A stretch of 64,000 nt of DNA from Eonycteris spelaea (GCA_003508835.1 PUFA01000182.1:2418001-2482000), one strand, 5' to 3'; shown: positions 1 through 12,714, counted from the stretch's first letter. The notes: generated by a model not told the origin, from the letters alone. A program made the numbers and translations.

Positions 1-114
1 CAGGGATCAGGAGGTAAAAACCAGGTGACCCCCACGTCCGTGCGTCACTTCGCCTCCTCCCACTGGGTCCGTGTGCCGAGTGTGTGCAGCCCAAGCGCTC
101 ACAGGGCTCAGGAA

Positions 115-290
115 CAGTCTCCCGGGGCTGGCGTCCCCTGACCCAGGAGACATTGGGCCGTGCCTGGGGACGTCTGTGGTCATCACACTGGGTGCTCCTG
201 GCATCGAGTGGGCGGGGCCAGGGGTGCTGCTCAGCCCCCACTGTGTCCAGGCTGGCCCCCAGGGGCGACCAGCCCCAGTGCCAAGGGCCG
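115..290 (+). mobile_element. MER20-like hAT-Charlie element
   Basis: It matches the remembered MER20 consensus through the blocks 'ggggacgtctgtggtcatca', 'ctcctggcatcgagtgggc' and 'ggccaggggtgctgctcag'. MER20 is a non-autonomous hAT-Charlie DNA transposon of about 220 bp. First of ten copies in the GNG7 intron. Confidence 0.8.
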
Positions 291-779
291 GTTACAGGGC
301 CGGAACCCGGGCCGCCCTCACAGGGGCGCTCAGCCCGCGAGGCCCCCGCTCGCCGCCCGCACCCCAGCACGCTGTGTCGATTCATTCACGTCTGCCTCGT
401 CCCCCAGGGCAGAGGTGCGTGCCCAGAAAGGGATTCAGCCCTGTGACAGACACACACAGCGCCACAAACCCGTGGCCCGGGGTCCGCACAGGCCTGTGGG
501 AGGGGCTGTGGGCCCCTCCGATGGACGGGGATACTGAGGCTGAGGACGGCAACGTGGGGCTGAGGACTGGCGAGGACGTGGAGAAAGGGGGCCCTGAGCA
601 CGACTGGTGGGGATGGGACACAGGGTGGCTGCCGTGGGAAACGGGATGGTGAGTGCATGGTGGCTCCTCAGATACCTAAACATGGACTCACCAGGTGACC
701 CAGCCGTTCCTCCTCCAGGGCTTTATTTGAGCAGGGACTCGAGGTGTTCGCCCTGTACCCAGCAGCCTCACTCCCAGTG

Positions 780-908
780 GCCAAAAGCGATACGTAAAGA
801 CAGTGTGGGCCACTGGAATATTACTCAGCCCTGAAAAGGGCCGATGTCCTTTCCCTGACACCCACCAATGGGAATGGGCCTGGAGAACATCATGCACAGT
901 AACCTAAG
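780..908 (+). mobile_element. L1 ORF2 3'-end fragment
   Basis: The phrase 'tggaatattactcagccctg' at about 811-830 and 'taagccagacacagaaggca' at about 904-923 are typical of the 3' end of mammalian L1 ORF2. The copy is short, diverged and non-coding. Confidence 0.75.
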
Positions 909-956
909 CCAGACACAGAAGGCACGTCCTTCTGTGCTCCGCGGGGCTGCACTGGC

Positions 957-970
957 GGGGGGGGGGGGGG
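957..970 (+). repeat. 14-base G run
   Basis: An uninterrupted run of 14 guanines directly follows the L1 fragment. It could form a G-quadruplex and is a likely site of sequencing or assembly error. Confidence 0.9.
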
Positions 971-1784
971 CGCACCGGCTTCCTGACTGAGCGCATCCCC
1001 CGCGCCCCGCCATGGCGACTGGCGAGGACGGGGGTGGTTTTGCGGGCCTCAGTCTCGGGAGGCGCTGAGGAGCAGAAACGGCCTGGGGCGGCGGCAAGGG
1101 GCCTGCTGGGGACAGGGCCGTGAAGGGCGACGTAAAACACCCCGCTGGGGCACCGTGCCCACAGAAGCTGGACCCAGGCACCGGAGGCCACCGGGCTCCG
1201 CCCCTCCGGCTGCGGCGACTTCTTGGAACCACGGGCGTGTCTGGCGTCAGCCTCGAGCGGGCCGGCACCCCCGGCGTGCCCAGGCGCTACCTCGTCCGCC
1301 GCCCCACAGCCCCGCGGTCTGGGTGCGCAGGGCCCCCCGCACGTCAACACGTTTCGCAGGGCGGACTCGCGGGCCGCGTGGCCTTGCGTGTCCGGCGTCC
1401 CCAGAGCGCGTGCGTCCAGGTCCGTGCGCGGCGTAGCGCGTGCCAGCGTCTCCCTGCTTCGTGGCCAAGTGACACGCCGACGGGTGTGTGCGCACATGCG
1501 CGTGGGTGCACACGCCACGGTTTGTTGTGCAGCGGTTGGGGGCCTCTCGGTTCATTTACCCTGCTGCCTGCCATGGGCCCGGCCGCTGTGGGCGTCACTG
1601 GGCGCGCTGGTGCCGGACGTGTGTTTTCACTTCTCTGGGACGTGCACGTGGTTGTGGAGCTGCTGGGGCCGAAGGCACTCCGTTTCACCTCCGGAGCAGC
1701 TGCCTTTGCTTAACCTCGGAGGCCATTCGCCCTGTCGCCCAGCGACCTGCAGACGGCAGCGGGGTGGGACCGAACCCTCTGCCC

Positions 1785-1915
1785 GTTGCTGCAAATAAAG
1801 TTTTATTGGCACACAGCACGCCTTGCTCTAGCTGAGTGGAGCCCTTGCAGCAGAGACCACGTGGCCCACAAAACCAAAAATATTTACTATCTGGCTTTTC
1901 ACAGAAAAAAGGTGT
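1785..1915 (-). mobile_element. hAT-type DNA transposon fragment
   Basis: The blocks 'aataaagttttattggcaca', 'gagaccacgtggccca' and 'aaatatttactatctggc' match a common mammalian element whose full copies begin CAGGGGTCGGCAAAC. The fragment reads on the minus strand. I do not name the subfamily. Confidence 0.6.
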
Positions 1916-2544
1916 TTATTACTTAGCACTTGTCACACCTGTTTAAGCACCTTAAGGACCCCCTCCTTGTTGGGGCCCCCACAGAACCCCCTGAGGGCAG
2001 GACTTTGATCTTTTATTTATTTCCATTGCCACAGTCATTAACACTTTGGCGGCACTACCTGGCCCTCTCCAACCGGCAGCTCTGAACTCCCTCTTGAACT
2101 TCTGGGCCTGGCCTTCCCGCTGGGTGGCCTCACACAGGGAACCACCCTTGGCTGCTGCCCAGTGGGTCACCTGGGGCCTTCCCAGCAGGCCCCACCCACA
2201 CCAACCATAGCTTGCTCCCGGTGGGGTGCGGTATCTGTGGGTTTCACAGCCCCCAGGTGACTCCAGGGTCTGGGAGACCTGGGGACCTAGTTCCTGACCC
2301 CACATGTCCTGTGAATTTAGGCCTGGGCAGAAGGAACACCCACTTCCTCCTACACGGGCAGCTCAGGTCTGTCGAGCCCTGTGAGGTGCAGGGACCATGC
2401 CGGGCGCCGGTGGATGGTGGGCAGGTGGGACCCTTTCCTGCATTTTCCCTGAGTGCCCTGAGCTTGTCAGTCAACAACAAGCCGGGAGCCCTCCTCATTC
2501 AGGGTCCCGATTTGTCACAGCTATAGGCACACACTTACAGCTCC

Positions 2545-3190
2545 TTTGTTGTTGTTGTTTAATGACCAGTGCTTTCTTTCCTGGGGCCCCATAACAAATG
2601 ACCACAGGCTTGGTGGCTTAAAACAGAATCTATTCCCTCCCGGTCCTGGGCAGACGTCCGAGGTCACGGTGTGACAGGATCCCCCCTCCCTCCAGAGGCC
2701 CCAGGGGAGGGTCCTTCTTCCCTCTCCCAGCTTCTGGGAGCTCCAGTGTCCCTGGGCTGCTGGCCACATCACCCCAATGTCTGCCTCCATCGTCACGTGG
2801 CCTCTCCCTGTGTCTGAGTCCAAATCTTCCCCATTCCGTCTCATAAAGACACCCTAATCCATGCTGAGCTCCTCTCAAGACCCTCTCCGCGGTCCCCAAT
2901 CTTTTCCACCTCAGGGACCAGGCCTCCTATGAGAATCTAATGCCTGACGATCTGAGGCGGAGCTGAGGCGGTGATGATGCTCTGAGGGCAGCTGCAAACA
3001 CAGAAGAGGCTTTGCTCGTTTGCCCACCACTCATCTCCTGGTTCCTAACAGGTCTGCGGCCCAGGGGTTAGGGTTGGGGACCCCATCTCTACATCGTTTA
3101 TCTGCAAAGACCCTTTCTCCAAATCAGGCTGCGCGCCGGGCTTCCTGGCGGACATGAACATTTGGGGACACTATCCAGCCCCCAACAGAT
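2545..3190 (-). mobile_element. MLT1 LTR, interrupted by a younger hAT element
   Basis: This is the reverse complement of an MLT1 (ERVL-MaLR) LTR: 'cataacaaatgaccacaggc', 'cttggtggcttaaaaca', 'cttctgggagctccagtg', then, after an interruption, 'gcaaagaccctttctccaaa' and 'ggggacactatccagccccc'. The two parts flank the element at about 2893-3088. It has no coding capacity. Confidence 0.75.
2893..3088 (+). mobile_element. hAT-type transposon nested in MLT1
   Basis: The internal block 'cctatgagaatctaatgcct' and the near-inverted ends (ggtccccaatc at the left, gggttggggacccc at the right) match a mammalian hAT-type element. It splits the MLT1 described above, so it inserted later. Confidence 0.65.
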
Positions 3191-3417
3191 ATCATCTCTC
3201 TTTAGTTGGACACAAAACCATCCTTCCGCAGAGCCCTCGTCACCCCCACTGGGTGACCTCTCCTTTTACTGCTTCCTGGCCACATTGCGTGTGCTTGCGC
3301 CAGTGCCTCCAGTCCAGGGAGGGGGCGAGGGTAGGAACGTCTAAATATCGTTCAGATGGGTCTCCTTAAAGTGAACACACCGAAGGGGTTCAGAGATGTT
3401 AGCGTGATAATCCTAGG

Positions 3418-3625
3418 GCAGTGGTTCTCAAGGGAATGGGGTGGGGTTGTCCTGCCCCCGGGGGACACTGGGCAACATCGAGGACCTCAGTGGTTGTCAC
3501 ACTGGGGGTGCTCCTGGCACTGAGGGGTTAGGGCCAGAGGGGTTGCTCTGCACCTGCCCGCCCACAGTGCCGGGGACGGCCCCCGCACGGAGGATGACTC
3601 GGCTCAGTGTCCCCATTGCAGAAGG
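3418..3625 (+). mobile_element. MER20-like element, near full length
   Basis: It begins 'gcagtggttctcaa' and continues with 'cccgggggacactgggcaac', 'gtggttgtcacactgggggt' and 'gctcctggcactgaggggtt'. It is one of the better preserved MER20 copies, with the left terminal sequence intact. Confidence 0.85.
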
Positions 3626-4092
3626 GGGATTATGTTGTAGATGTTGAAAATGATGATGGCTTTTAACTGAACAAAAATGATGTTTATTTAGTAGTCATTT
3701 TGAGAAAAAGAATCGGCCAGCTGTATCCCCCTGCAGCTGTGACACGGTGGGTCCCCCTCCACCACTGGACTGAGGACAGGCGGGAAGCAGGGAGGGGGCA
3801 GCTGCAGGGGGTTTCTGGTGGCGAGGGTCCCAGCTCGGATTTGAAGTCCCCCAAAGCCCCAAGCGGGCGGGCGTGAATGCTCGAAGCCGGTTTCCAGGAA
3901 GCGGAGGCAGGAGCCTCGTCCGAGCGGCAGCCGCGAGGGGGTTGCCCGGGGCTGCGCAGAGGGGCCGCCGGAAACCAAACACAGCCGACAGGTCTCCTTC
4001 ACTGCCCGGGGCGGCCGCCTGCGGTGGTTCCTCTCAGGGGCTGCCGAGACTTCAAAAAAAAAATAAAAACAGAAAAGTGAAAAACAGATGAT

Positions 4093-4102
4093 CTATTTTT
4101 AG
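4093..4102. promoter_or_regulatory. exact MEF2 consensus site
   Basis: CTATTTTTAG is a perfect YTAWWWWTAR match. An isolated site in the intron; function unknown. Confidence 0.35.
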
Positions 4103-4214
4103 CCCCTTCCAGGAGAGGCCCCGCTGAGACTTGCAAGGACGAGGACCCAGGCGCAGCCACTTGTCCTCGGCGTGTCCTGGCTCGGAGGCAGCCCTGCCTG
4201 CTTGGTGCTGAGGG

Positions 4215-4385
4215 CATCAGGGCCAGGCCGTTCTCCATGGGGGGGTGCCCCGGGCACCGTGGGGGGCTGAGCGGCATCCTGGTCCCCATTCAATGTCAGG
4301 GGCACCCCAGTCGTGACAACCACAGATGTCCCAGACATCGCCCAGTGTCCCCTGGGGGGCAGACTTGCCTCAGGAGAGACCCCGA
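4215..4385 (-). mobile_element. MER20-like element, reversed
   Basis: The blocks 'ctgagcggcatcctggtccc', 'cagtcgtgacaaccacagat' and 'gcccagtgtcccctgggggg' are the reverse complement of the MER20 core. Confidence 0.8.
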
Positions 4386-5889
4386 CCCGGTGACCTGCCT
4401 CCCACACACACAGTCCTGCATATCACGCAGGGTCTCGTTCGTGAAACAGCGCAGAGTCGAGTAACCTGGGGTTCTGGAGTTTTCCTCCTCCCTTGTGACG
4501 GGCGAGCCCGGGGTGGGCGAGCACGTGTCTGCGGAGGCCGCGGGCCCCTGCCCGGCCGGGTCTGCAGAGCAGCCGCAGCACCTGCCTCAGCAGGAAGGGG
4601 GAAATTAAACTTCTGACCCGTAGTAAACACGGAGCAAGCCTCAGGTCCCCAGCCTGACCCCGTGCGACCTCAGCCCAGCCGTGTCCCCCAGCGGCTCCAA
4701 CATCCACAAAATTAGGGTGAAGTCAGGAGAGCGAACTGGCCGCGGGTGCCGGGGAGGGGGTGCCCTGCCCTGCAGTCTCAGCCCCAGAACCGAAAGGCCC
4801 TGGGACGTGACCGTGCCCGCCTGCCGCTGGCCGCTCGGGCGACTCGTGGGCTGCACATTACGTGTGCGTCCTGCGGCCTCCGTGGACGCTGCCTGGCGAG
4901 CGCCGGCGGCCTGCTTGCCTCGTTCCGTCCTCGCAGAGACCCCGAGAGTGAGGCGGGGGGCCCCATGTTGCAGACGGGGTTCAGGGAGCCAGCATGCAGA
5001 CGTCCAGACAGAAGTCCAGAGCCAGGGCACACCCCAAGTCCCCTCGCTGCACCTCGAAGGACATGTCTCAGCGCCTCCGAGCAGGTGCTGCTGCCTGGCT
5101 TCTGGAACCTTCCAGGCGATCCTCGTCACCAGTGCGGCTCATCCTACAGGCAGAATCTGCACCCTCTTTTCTTCTCTTGTGCCTCTCAGACGTTTCCCTT
5201 CGGCTGCCCCGCGGCGGAGTTCAGGCCTCGCGGGAAGCAGCCGCGGCCGTGGACCTGGGAGCCGCCACCTGCCCGTGCCAGCCCTGTCCCCGCGCTCCTC
5301 GCTGCACCTGGAGGTTCTATCCCGCGCCCCCCGGGCGCCTTCAGACGGGCCGCCGACCAGCCCGCCGGCGTGGGTGCCCCGGCGCGCCCCTCTGCTTGCG
5401 CCCGGCTGTCCCGTCACCCCAGGGTGCCACATCTGATGGGAGGAGGGACCTGCCCGCGGCCGCGTTGCGCACCTGCTCTGTTGCTTTTTACCGTAGCCAC
5501 GTCCTGAGCAGCCCTTCGTTTCCCGGCGGATTCCGTCCTTAGCCACACGAGACGACAGAGGGCGTCCTGCACTCGTCACACGTGCGCCCCTGTCTGTTGA
5601 GCTAAGAAACAGGTGTTTACTGTGAGACACTTTCTTGCCCTCGGGGGAAGGCAGACCGGGTCCCGACCCCCCTTCCGTCCCCAGCAGCGAAAGGCAGGAT
5701 AACCAGATTAGTGAAAATTATTATACCAACATCCGAGGAGTGATTCACTCTGGGAGGGGCCCCAGGGTGCCTTCGCGGGCGCGGGAAGTGTTTCGTGTCT
5801 AGATGCAAGTGACAGTGACACAGGTGCGTACACCTTTGAAATGCCTGGAGCCATACATGCATGAACGAACGGCCTGTTCGCTCTGTGCC

Positions 5890-6530
5890 TTCCATTGCAG
5901 TAAATAAAAGGCGTCCGAACCCGCCCACGGCAGCTCACACCCAGGGTTGGTCTAAACCTCCAATAATGGGCAGTAATGCCTATGAGAGCAATAATGACAT
6001 AAATTATGGTACGTCCGTGAAATATAAGAGACAGGCATAAAAAGTCACCAAATGCAGCGTAGTGTCCTGGACAGGATCTCGGGACAGAAAACAGACTTTC
6101 CGAGGAAACCAGTGAGATCCAGATGCAGTGGACCTCGTTTGTAACACGCCACGTTCATGTCTTCATTTTTGAGGTGTCGGCCCCGGGGAAGGCTGGGTGG
6201 CGCGCACGTGGGAGCCCTCTGTGCTATCTGTGCGACTTTTCTGTCAATCTAAAATTATTTCAACATGAAGGTTATTTTTTTTTATGTCAAGCATTAGAAG
6301 AATTTGCGATGGCGTGGGAAAATAACGTTTCCCTCGCGATGTAATGTTAAGCAAGAAAACTCTTTAAGGCAGGTGATCAGACAGGATACCGGACCTGAAT
6401 GTGTAAAAAAGGGTGGGTACGTGGATGCGCCTGGGACAAATAAGGTGGTAGGGTTGTGGGTGGTTGTATGATTTCCAGGTTTTGTACCGTGAGGTTGTGT
6501 TTCATAGTCACAAAAAGTAAAATAAGGTAG
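5890..6530 (+). mobile_element. old LINE (L1M-type) fragment
   Basis: The blocks 'taaattatggtacgtccgtg', 'gtgtcctggacaggatctcg' and 'gtaatgttaagcaagaaaac' resemble the 3' part of old L1 elements. It is AT-richer than its surroundings and strongly diverged. Confidence 0.5.
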
Positions 6531-6568
6531 GTAGGTAGGTGGACAGACACAGACAGACAGACAGATAG
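6525..6568 (+). repeat. (GTAG)n/(ACAG)n microsatellite
   Basis: Short runs of gtag repeats are followed by acag repeats, at the end of the LINE fragment. Confidence 0.85.
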
Positions 6569-7234
6569 TTGAGTCTCAGTATTTACAGCAAGCACTGAAT
6601 TAGCAAATATGGACCCCGGCTGAGGAGATACAGAGTTAGGTTCCTGCAAACCTCTGGTCGCAACATTCTTGAAGGGCAGCGAGGACGCCTTATTTAATGT
6701 ACATTGTTGCTTCGTTGACATTGAACTCGGGCCAGTGGCGCTGCACGCTTCTCTGGCACGTGCACCTGCGCAGGGCACGCCTCGGCCTTCAGAACAAACA
6801 AGAATGCAAAACATGTGGCCCTAGATGTGGGAAAGGAGCCTGGTTTACGGCCTGAGCTGAAGCAGGAGGTGGCACCTCGCCTCCTGGGAGCGTGCCTGAC
6901 CCAAATCTCACCGCTCTGCGTGTGTCCACGAATGACTTGGAACACCCCTGAGTGTGGATTTGGGGACCAAACTGGATTTTAGGGACTAGGCTGATTCCCA
7001 GATGCAGACTCCGCGGTGACGAGGCAGGCGACAGCCCCGCCGGGTGCGTGTGCGGCCCGGTCAGCGCGTCCTGCTCGGGGCTGATCCTCCGCGCGCGGCG
7101 TCCCAGCCTGGCCGGTGCTTCTGTCCCCGCTCCAGGCCACGGCAGCGCGAGTGCTGACCACGGGGCGGGGCCACCGGCCTCGAGGGGCTGCCGCACGAGC
7201 TCTCCCCCTCAGCACCCTGTTTCCGTGTGTCTCC

Positions 7235-7425
7235 CCAGCCGTCAAACAGGGGCGTCCTGCCCCGCAAGGGACACTGGGCCACATCTGGGAACATCTGTGG
7301 TGCTCGCGACCGGGGGTGCCCCTGGCATCGGGGGTTAGGGCCGGGGAGGCTACTCAGCACCCACAGAGCCCAGACTGCCCCGCAGAGAGCGAGCTGGCTC
7401 CAATGTCAGCAGTGCCATGGGGCGG
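7235..7425 (+). mobile_element. MER20-like element
   Basis: The blocks 'agggacactgggccacatct', 'ggaacatctgtggtgctcgc', 'cccctggcatcgggggttag' and 'ctccaatgtcagcagtgcc' cover most of the consensus. Confidence 0.85.
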
Positions 7426-8597
7426 GGGGGACCCTGCTTTGGGGAAAGCCATCCGCAGTCACCTTCTTCCTGTAGCTGAGACCCTGGCCTCTGTTGCACT
7501 CAGGGCGGGCCTCCCCCGGTGGGCCTCGGGGTGGGGGGTTCCTGCCTGGCCCCAGGCCCCCCGGCCCCACCCCACCTCCAGCCCACAGCCGCTGGGAAGG
7601 GCTCCGTGGCCTCAGCTGTGGTGCCCCCCCCCGTGTGGGTGGAAACCCCCGTCGGTTTGTGGAAAGAGCGAATGTTCGCAGGGGAAGAGGGGCCAGCTCT
7701 CGGAGGCCACTGGGCCCTTCGGAGCCCGCGACACCAGCAGGCCTCACGGCCCAGGAAGTCCGGCCTGCGTGTTTCCTGGGGCAGGGGCCTGCTGACGCCC
7801 CAGGGCAAGCCCCCAGCAGCGCGAACCCCAGGACTGCCCCCCCGGGGGAGGTGCTCTCCCGCTTCGTTCTGAACAGGAGCCTGGGAGTGCAGACTGGGGC
7901 GTCTGTGTGGCCCCCTCGTGCACCAGCGGGGCCAGCACTAGCTGTGTGGGCGGCTAGACGCACGGGGTCACCTCGCCTCTCCCTCTGCGCCCCGGCGGGA
8001 GTCAGGGAACGGGGAGCCTCTCCGGGCAGTGCATGCTTAGAGCAGCTGCTGCAGGGCGGCACGTGGGGTACAGCCTGGCATTCAGTCTCGGGGTCACTCT
8101 GGCAGCTGGACCTGGTGGCCCCTGGGGACCCCGTGCTGTTTGCGTCTGGTATCGGGGAGCCTTGCGGCTCTGTCCGGGGTCGCCCAGGGTTCCGCCTGGA
8201 GCAGGGGGTCCTGCTTCCGGGAGAACAGCGGCTCTGAGGCACCCGAGCCCCCCCCCCGGGCCCGTCACGGGACTTCCGTCCTTTCCTGTTGACCTCCTGG
8301 CCCTGGGCGGCCGCCTCGGACCCCTCGTCTTCCTGCGCCCATATACCTGTCACCCCTCCCGCCCGAGGTTAATTGGTTTCCCCCGAGGTCACTCTTCCCA
8401 GCTGTCCCATTTTGGCCCCGGCACGTGACTTCAGTCAGTGAAAACCAGACGTGGAAAAACACCACACGTTATGCTCGCGGCTCAGGTCCCGGCTGGTGTG
8501 TTTTTCTCGTGCTGGCGCGTCCGGTGGGCTGGACCGCAGCTGGGGGTCGCCTGTGCCGACGTGGAATAAACAAGTTCCAGGAGGAAACGTGACCTGC

Positions 8598-9116
8598 CCC
8601 CCACGTACACACAGACACATGCACACAGACACAGACACATATGCACACAAAGACACATGCACACACAGAGACACATACACACAGACACATGTACACACAG
8701 AGACACATATACACAGACACATGCACAGACACACTCACATACACACAGAGGCACATGCACACACATGCACACACAGACACACGTGCACACACAGACACGT
8801 GCACACAGACACACGTACACACAGAGACACATACACACAGACACATGCACAGACAGACACACTCACATACACACAGAGGCACATGCACACACATGCACAC
8901 AGATACACGTGCACTCAGACACAGACACATATGCACACAAAGACACATGCACACACAGAGACTCTCACATACACAGAGGCACATGCACACACATGCACAC
9001 ACAGACACACGTGCACACCCAGACACACAAGCACGCACAGATACACGTGCACACACAGACACACAAGCACACACAGACACACGTGCACACACAGACACAC
9101 GTGCACACACACAGAA
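8598..9116 (+). repeat. CA-rich complex satellite, about 0.5 kb
   Basis: Built from variants of acacacagacacatgcac and acacacagacacacgtgcac, with a higher-order block (actcacatacacacagaggc followed by acatgcacacacatgcacac) seen near 8730, 8859 and 8965. Because the units lack stop codons, both strands read as long Thr/His-rich or Cys/Val-rich frames. These are not proteins. Confidence 0.95.
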
Positions 9117-11379
9117 GCAGGCCGTCGTCCTGAGCGGCGGGCCGTGAGCAGTGGAGCGGGCTCTGCACCCGGTGCCTGTGGGGCGCGTGCTGCACTTTTG
9201 GTGACCACGGTGTTCCTCTGGGGAGGCTGGGGACAGTAAAGTAACAAACAGTGACCGCGCTCTGCTGTTTCTTTCGCACAGGGCGGAGCGGCGCTTCTTG
9301 GAAAAACTGTACCAGGTACGTCGCATTTTATCTTTGCTTCACGAGCTTGGAATCTCTTGTTTTTCAGAAAAAGGAACAAACAGGCCACAGGATCTCACGC
9401 GCACATGACACACTGGGAATTGTGTCACCACGAGCAGAGCTCTGGGCTCAGGGCCAGGAAACCTGAGTTCAGACCCCTGAGCCGCTGTCACATGTGGGCG
9501 GATGCCTTTCGTCCCCGCCCCGGACATGGCATCCCCTGGCCTCCCAGGAACGTCACAGACCGCGGCGGCCACGGACGGGAGCGCACAGGGCCGGCGTCCA
9601 GCCGGCCGAGCTTGCGTGGCGGTGGGCTGGGTCCCACATGTCTTCCCAGGGCGTCTGAGCCTTGCGCGCAGATCACCTAAGCTCTGCGCACGCCCTTCGG
9701 TCTCGCCTCCGAGCCCCCCACTTCCAAAGGGCCGGAGGTCGTGTCCGCCCCCCGCCCTGGGTCACACGTCCCCCGCCTCTCTCCATCGGTCCCGCCCACG
9801 GTCGCCTCGGCGCCGGCCGCTTCGCAGTTCGCCTCTGGTTCTGGTCTGTTTCGCTTTCTCCTCCGCGTCCCTGTCGTTTCCTTCCTCCTCCCGGCTCGGG
9901 GCTCCACTCGCTCCTCCCTCTTCCTCTTCTCGTTCCTTCGGGTGCCAAGTCAGGGGCGATGGGTCGGAGACCCTCCCGAGTCCCGCCCCCGCCCCCGCCC
10001 CTGCCGTGCGCTGCCCTCACCCTGGCCCCACACGCTACGTTGGTGCGTTGAGTTTTGTTTTCTTTCAGCGTTTCCTGCTCCCCCCTGGGGACCCGTCACT
10101 TCTAAGAACATGTCACTTGATTTCCACGAGCCCCGTGACCCGTTTGGGAAGGAAAGGGCACTAGGACGCGTTTCTAGTTGAGGAGGCTGGAGAGCAGGGG
10201 GCTCGGACCGGCTCCGGCCCGGGGTTATCTCCGGGCCCTGGGGGGCCGGCTGGCGCGGTGTGGGGAGGGCGCGCTGGGTGGGGTCCTAAGAAGCACTGTG
10301 GGCGCTGACGCCCCCGGCCTCCAGCGGGCTCATCGGTCGCAGGCCTGGCGGTTCGCCTCCCTCTGGCTTGTGCTTCTTGGGCCTCAGTCCCCCAAGGCTG
10401 CCGGACCCCTGCTTTGTGCAGCCTTCAGGTGTCGGAGGCAGAGCCTGGGCTCGGGTGAGGTGAGCCGAGCCCTCGGCCTGCGCCCAGGATTTGGGGGAAA
10501 AACAGGAAAACCCAGTCATCGCCGTACGTCGTACCTTAATGTAGCAAAATTTCCTAAAAATCGAAGCTAGTCCAAAAGTAACCACCATGGAAACGTCAAA
10601 ATTGTAAATCAAGAGACGCCTCCCTCGCCCTGTCCCGCCCGGTCAGGTGCTCCTCTTACAAACGACGTGGTGTGTTTGGTTCGTCCTGCTTGTGTTGCGT
10701 TCATTTCGAGACTTTATAAAAACGCCGCGTGCAAGTTCGTGCGCGCGGTGGCTGGGCTCTCGGTGCCCAGGGCGAGCGCCTCGCCCCAGCCCGCCCGACA
10801 GTCAGGGCGCCGGCGAAGACGGTGGCGACCTGCACCGTGGCCGGCCCCCGGGAGCGCGCGGGAGCCGCGGGCTCTGTCCTCTGACGCTGGCGGTCGGTGT
10901 AGCACAGACACGCAGCATTTTCCGGGCGGGGAGACCAGGCTCTGGCCTGAGCGCTGACGGCGGGCATGTGGTCCCCTGGGATGGGCATGCACGCACGTGT
11001 GTGAGGATCTCGGCAGGGCCCCCGCCGCCCGGCTCAGGTGTCAGGAGAGCGGGCTCAGGCTGCCGGCCGCGTGCTGCGGGATTATGTCCTTGTGGTGCGC
11101 ACCTGCCCACGGGGGTGGGGACAGCGGAGAGCCCTCGCTGTGACGTGAGCCAGCTGCGGTCAGGCCAGGCCGAAGCAGGCGCCAAGCCCCACGGGTCTGC
11201 TCTCAGGCGGCCCAGCCGAGCCGCCGCTGCCCGCCACCCCCCCACCCCGTGCCTCCCCCATCTCCAGACGCCACTCCGACTCAGCGGATGCATATCGGTG
11301 CCCGCCATGGGCCAGGCCTGGCCGCTCCGTCTCATTCCATCCTCATAGGGGACCCAGAGCAGGTTTCCTCAGCCCCATT

Positions 11380-11450
11380 TCGGAGGCGGGGAAACCGAGG
11401 CTTAGCAGCAGAGAGACTCGTCAAGGCCCAGTGACCGGTGGGCAACAGGG
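11380..11450 (-). mobile_element. MIR fragment
   Basis: 'ggcggggaaaccgaggctta' followed by 'gtcaaggcccagtgaccggt' matches the reverse complement of the MIR core. Confidence 0.5.
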
Positions 11451-11499
11451 CCAGGCTTCGAGCGCGACTCTCTGCCCACAAAGTCCCCAGCAGGCTGTG

Positions 11500-11580
11500 T
11501 GGCTCAGGGTCCTTCAGGGAAACGAGGCAGCGGACGGTCTGTGCAGAGATTTATTTTAAGGAACTGACCGGGGTGGCCGG
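11500..11580 (+). mobile_element. fragment of a common mammalian repeat
   Basis: The block 'ggtccttcagggaaacgagg' and 'gagatttattttaaggaact' match the left end of the same family as the longer copy at 25919-26325. Confidence 0.45.
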
Positions 11581-12044
11581 CGTCCTCCACGGGACCACTG
11601 CGCTGTCTTTCCCTGGAAGATCCCACAGGAGACACCAAGTGCCACGTTTAGTGCCACGACGTGGATCCTTCCCTGTCCGTGTCCTCAGAGGAGGACGCAG
11701 CCCGGCGCCTCGGTGGGGGCCTCGCGAAGCCCCCTGCCTGCCCTGGCCGAACCCCATGTCCCAGACGCAGACGTTTGCTTCTCTTGCCTTGTCCCCCGCC
11801 ACATCGCTGTGTTTGGGGGTCAAGCGTCCAGTCCTGCCCACACCCGGGGCCCCTCAGGGGTCGGGACCTGCCCGGACACTGAGGATTCGTGGCGTGGGCC
11901 AAGAGCTGGTGCCTGGGAGCCGCGTCAGGGGCTGCACGCCCCCCCCCCCGGCTACTCCTTTGGACCCGGTGGGAGCAAAACAAGGGACACTTTCCACAGA
12001 AACTGGCCTCTGGAGTGGAACGTGCCTGAGACCAGGGCCCCCCT

Positions 12045-12225
12045 CAGCCCTGCTGACGATGGGGCTGGGTCACTCTCAGGGGCGTCCTGGGCCTTGTGGG
12101 GGGTTGGGCAGTATCCCTGCTCCCCCCAATGCTAGGAGCACCCCAAATTGTGATGGCCACAGATGTCCCCACACATTGCCCAGTGTCCCCTGGTGGGGAC
12201 AGAGCCACCCTGAGCGAGAACTCTA
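12045..12225 (-). mobile_element. MER20-like element, reversed
   Basis: The blocks 'gttgggcagtatccctgctc', 'attgtgatggccacagatgt' and 'attgcccagtgtcccctggt' are the reverse complement of MER20. Confidence 0.85.
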
Positions 12226-12714
12226 AAACCGTCTGTCCGTTAATCCCACTGTTGGCTGCATTGGTTCTTCATTTTCAATGTGACCCGCCTACGGCTCGCC
12301 CTTGGGAGTGGCCTCTGGGCCCGGGGGCATCGGAGGCGGGACGGGCGGGCGCCCTGCCGACCCCACGCATGCTCAGTGGCCGCTGGCCACTGCGTGACGC
12401 GCTCTCCAGTACCCGGGGTGTCAGCCAGCGACCCAGAGCCCAGAGCAGGAAGCTGCGGCCGATGACCCAGGGCCAGATTCGTCCTCGAGGGCACGCGTGC
12501 CCGGGCAGGCCATCAGGTGTGGCCCGGTGCTCTGCCCCAGGAAGTCTGGTTCTGGGGCCCTTGTCCTGGGCGGGAGATTGGCCCTGGGCACGGGGGACTC
12601 TGGGAAGGAGCCTCAGCGAGCACCTGTAGGCCTGCCACCGGCCCCTCCACCTCGGTGGCCCTGCGGTGCCCGGCGTCCAGGCCATGGGCCCAGAGATGGC
12701 CACACATGAATCCC

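Noticed and set aside
8598..9116. CRISPR-like repeat array
   Set aside because: Units are simple CA variants with no unique spacers, and the host is a mammal.
8451..9326. Open frames of 262-285 codons on both strands
   Set aside because: They are translations of the CA-rich satellite, mirrored on both strands, with no domain.
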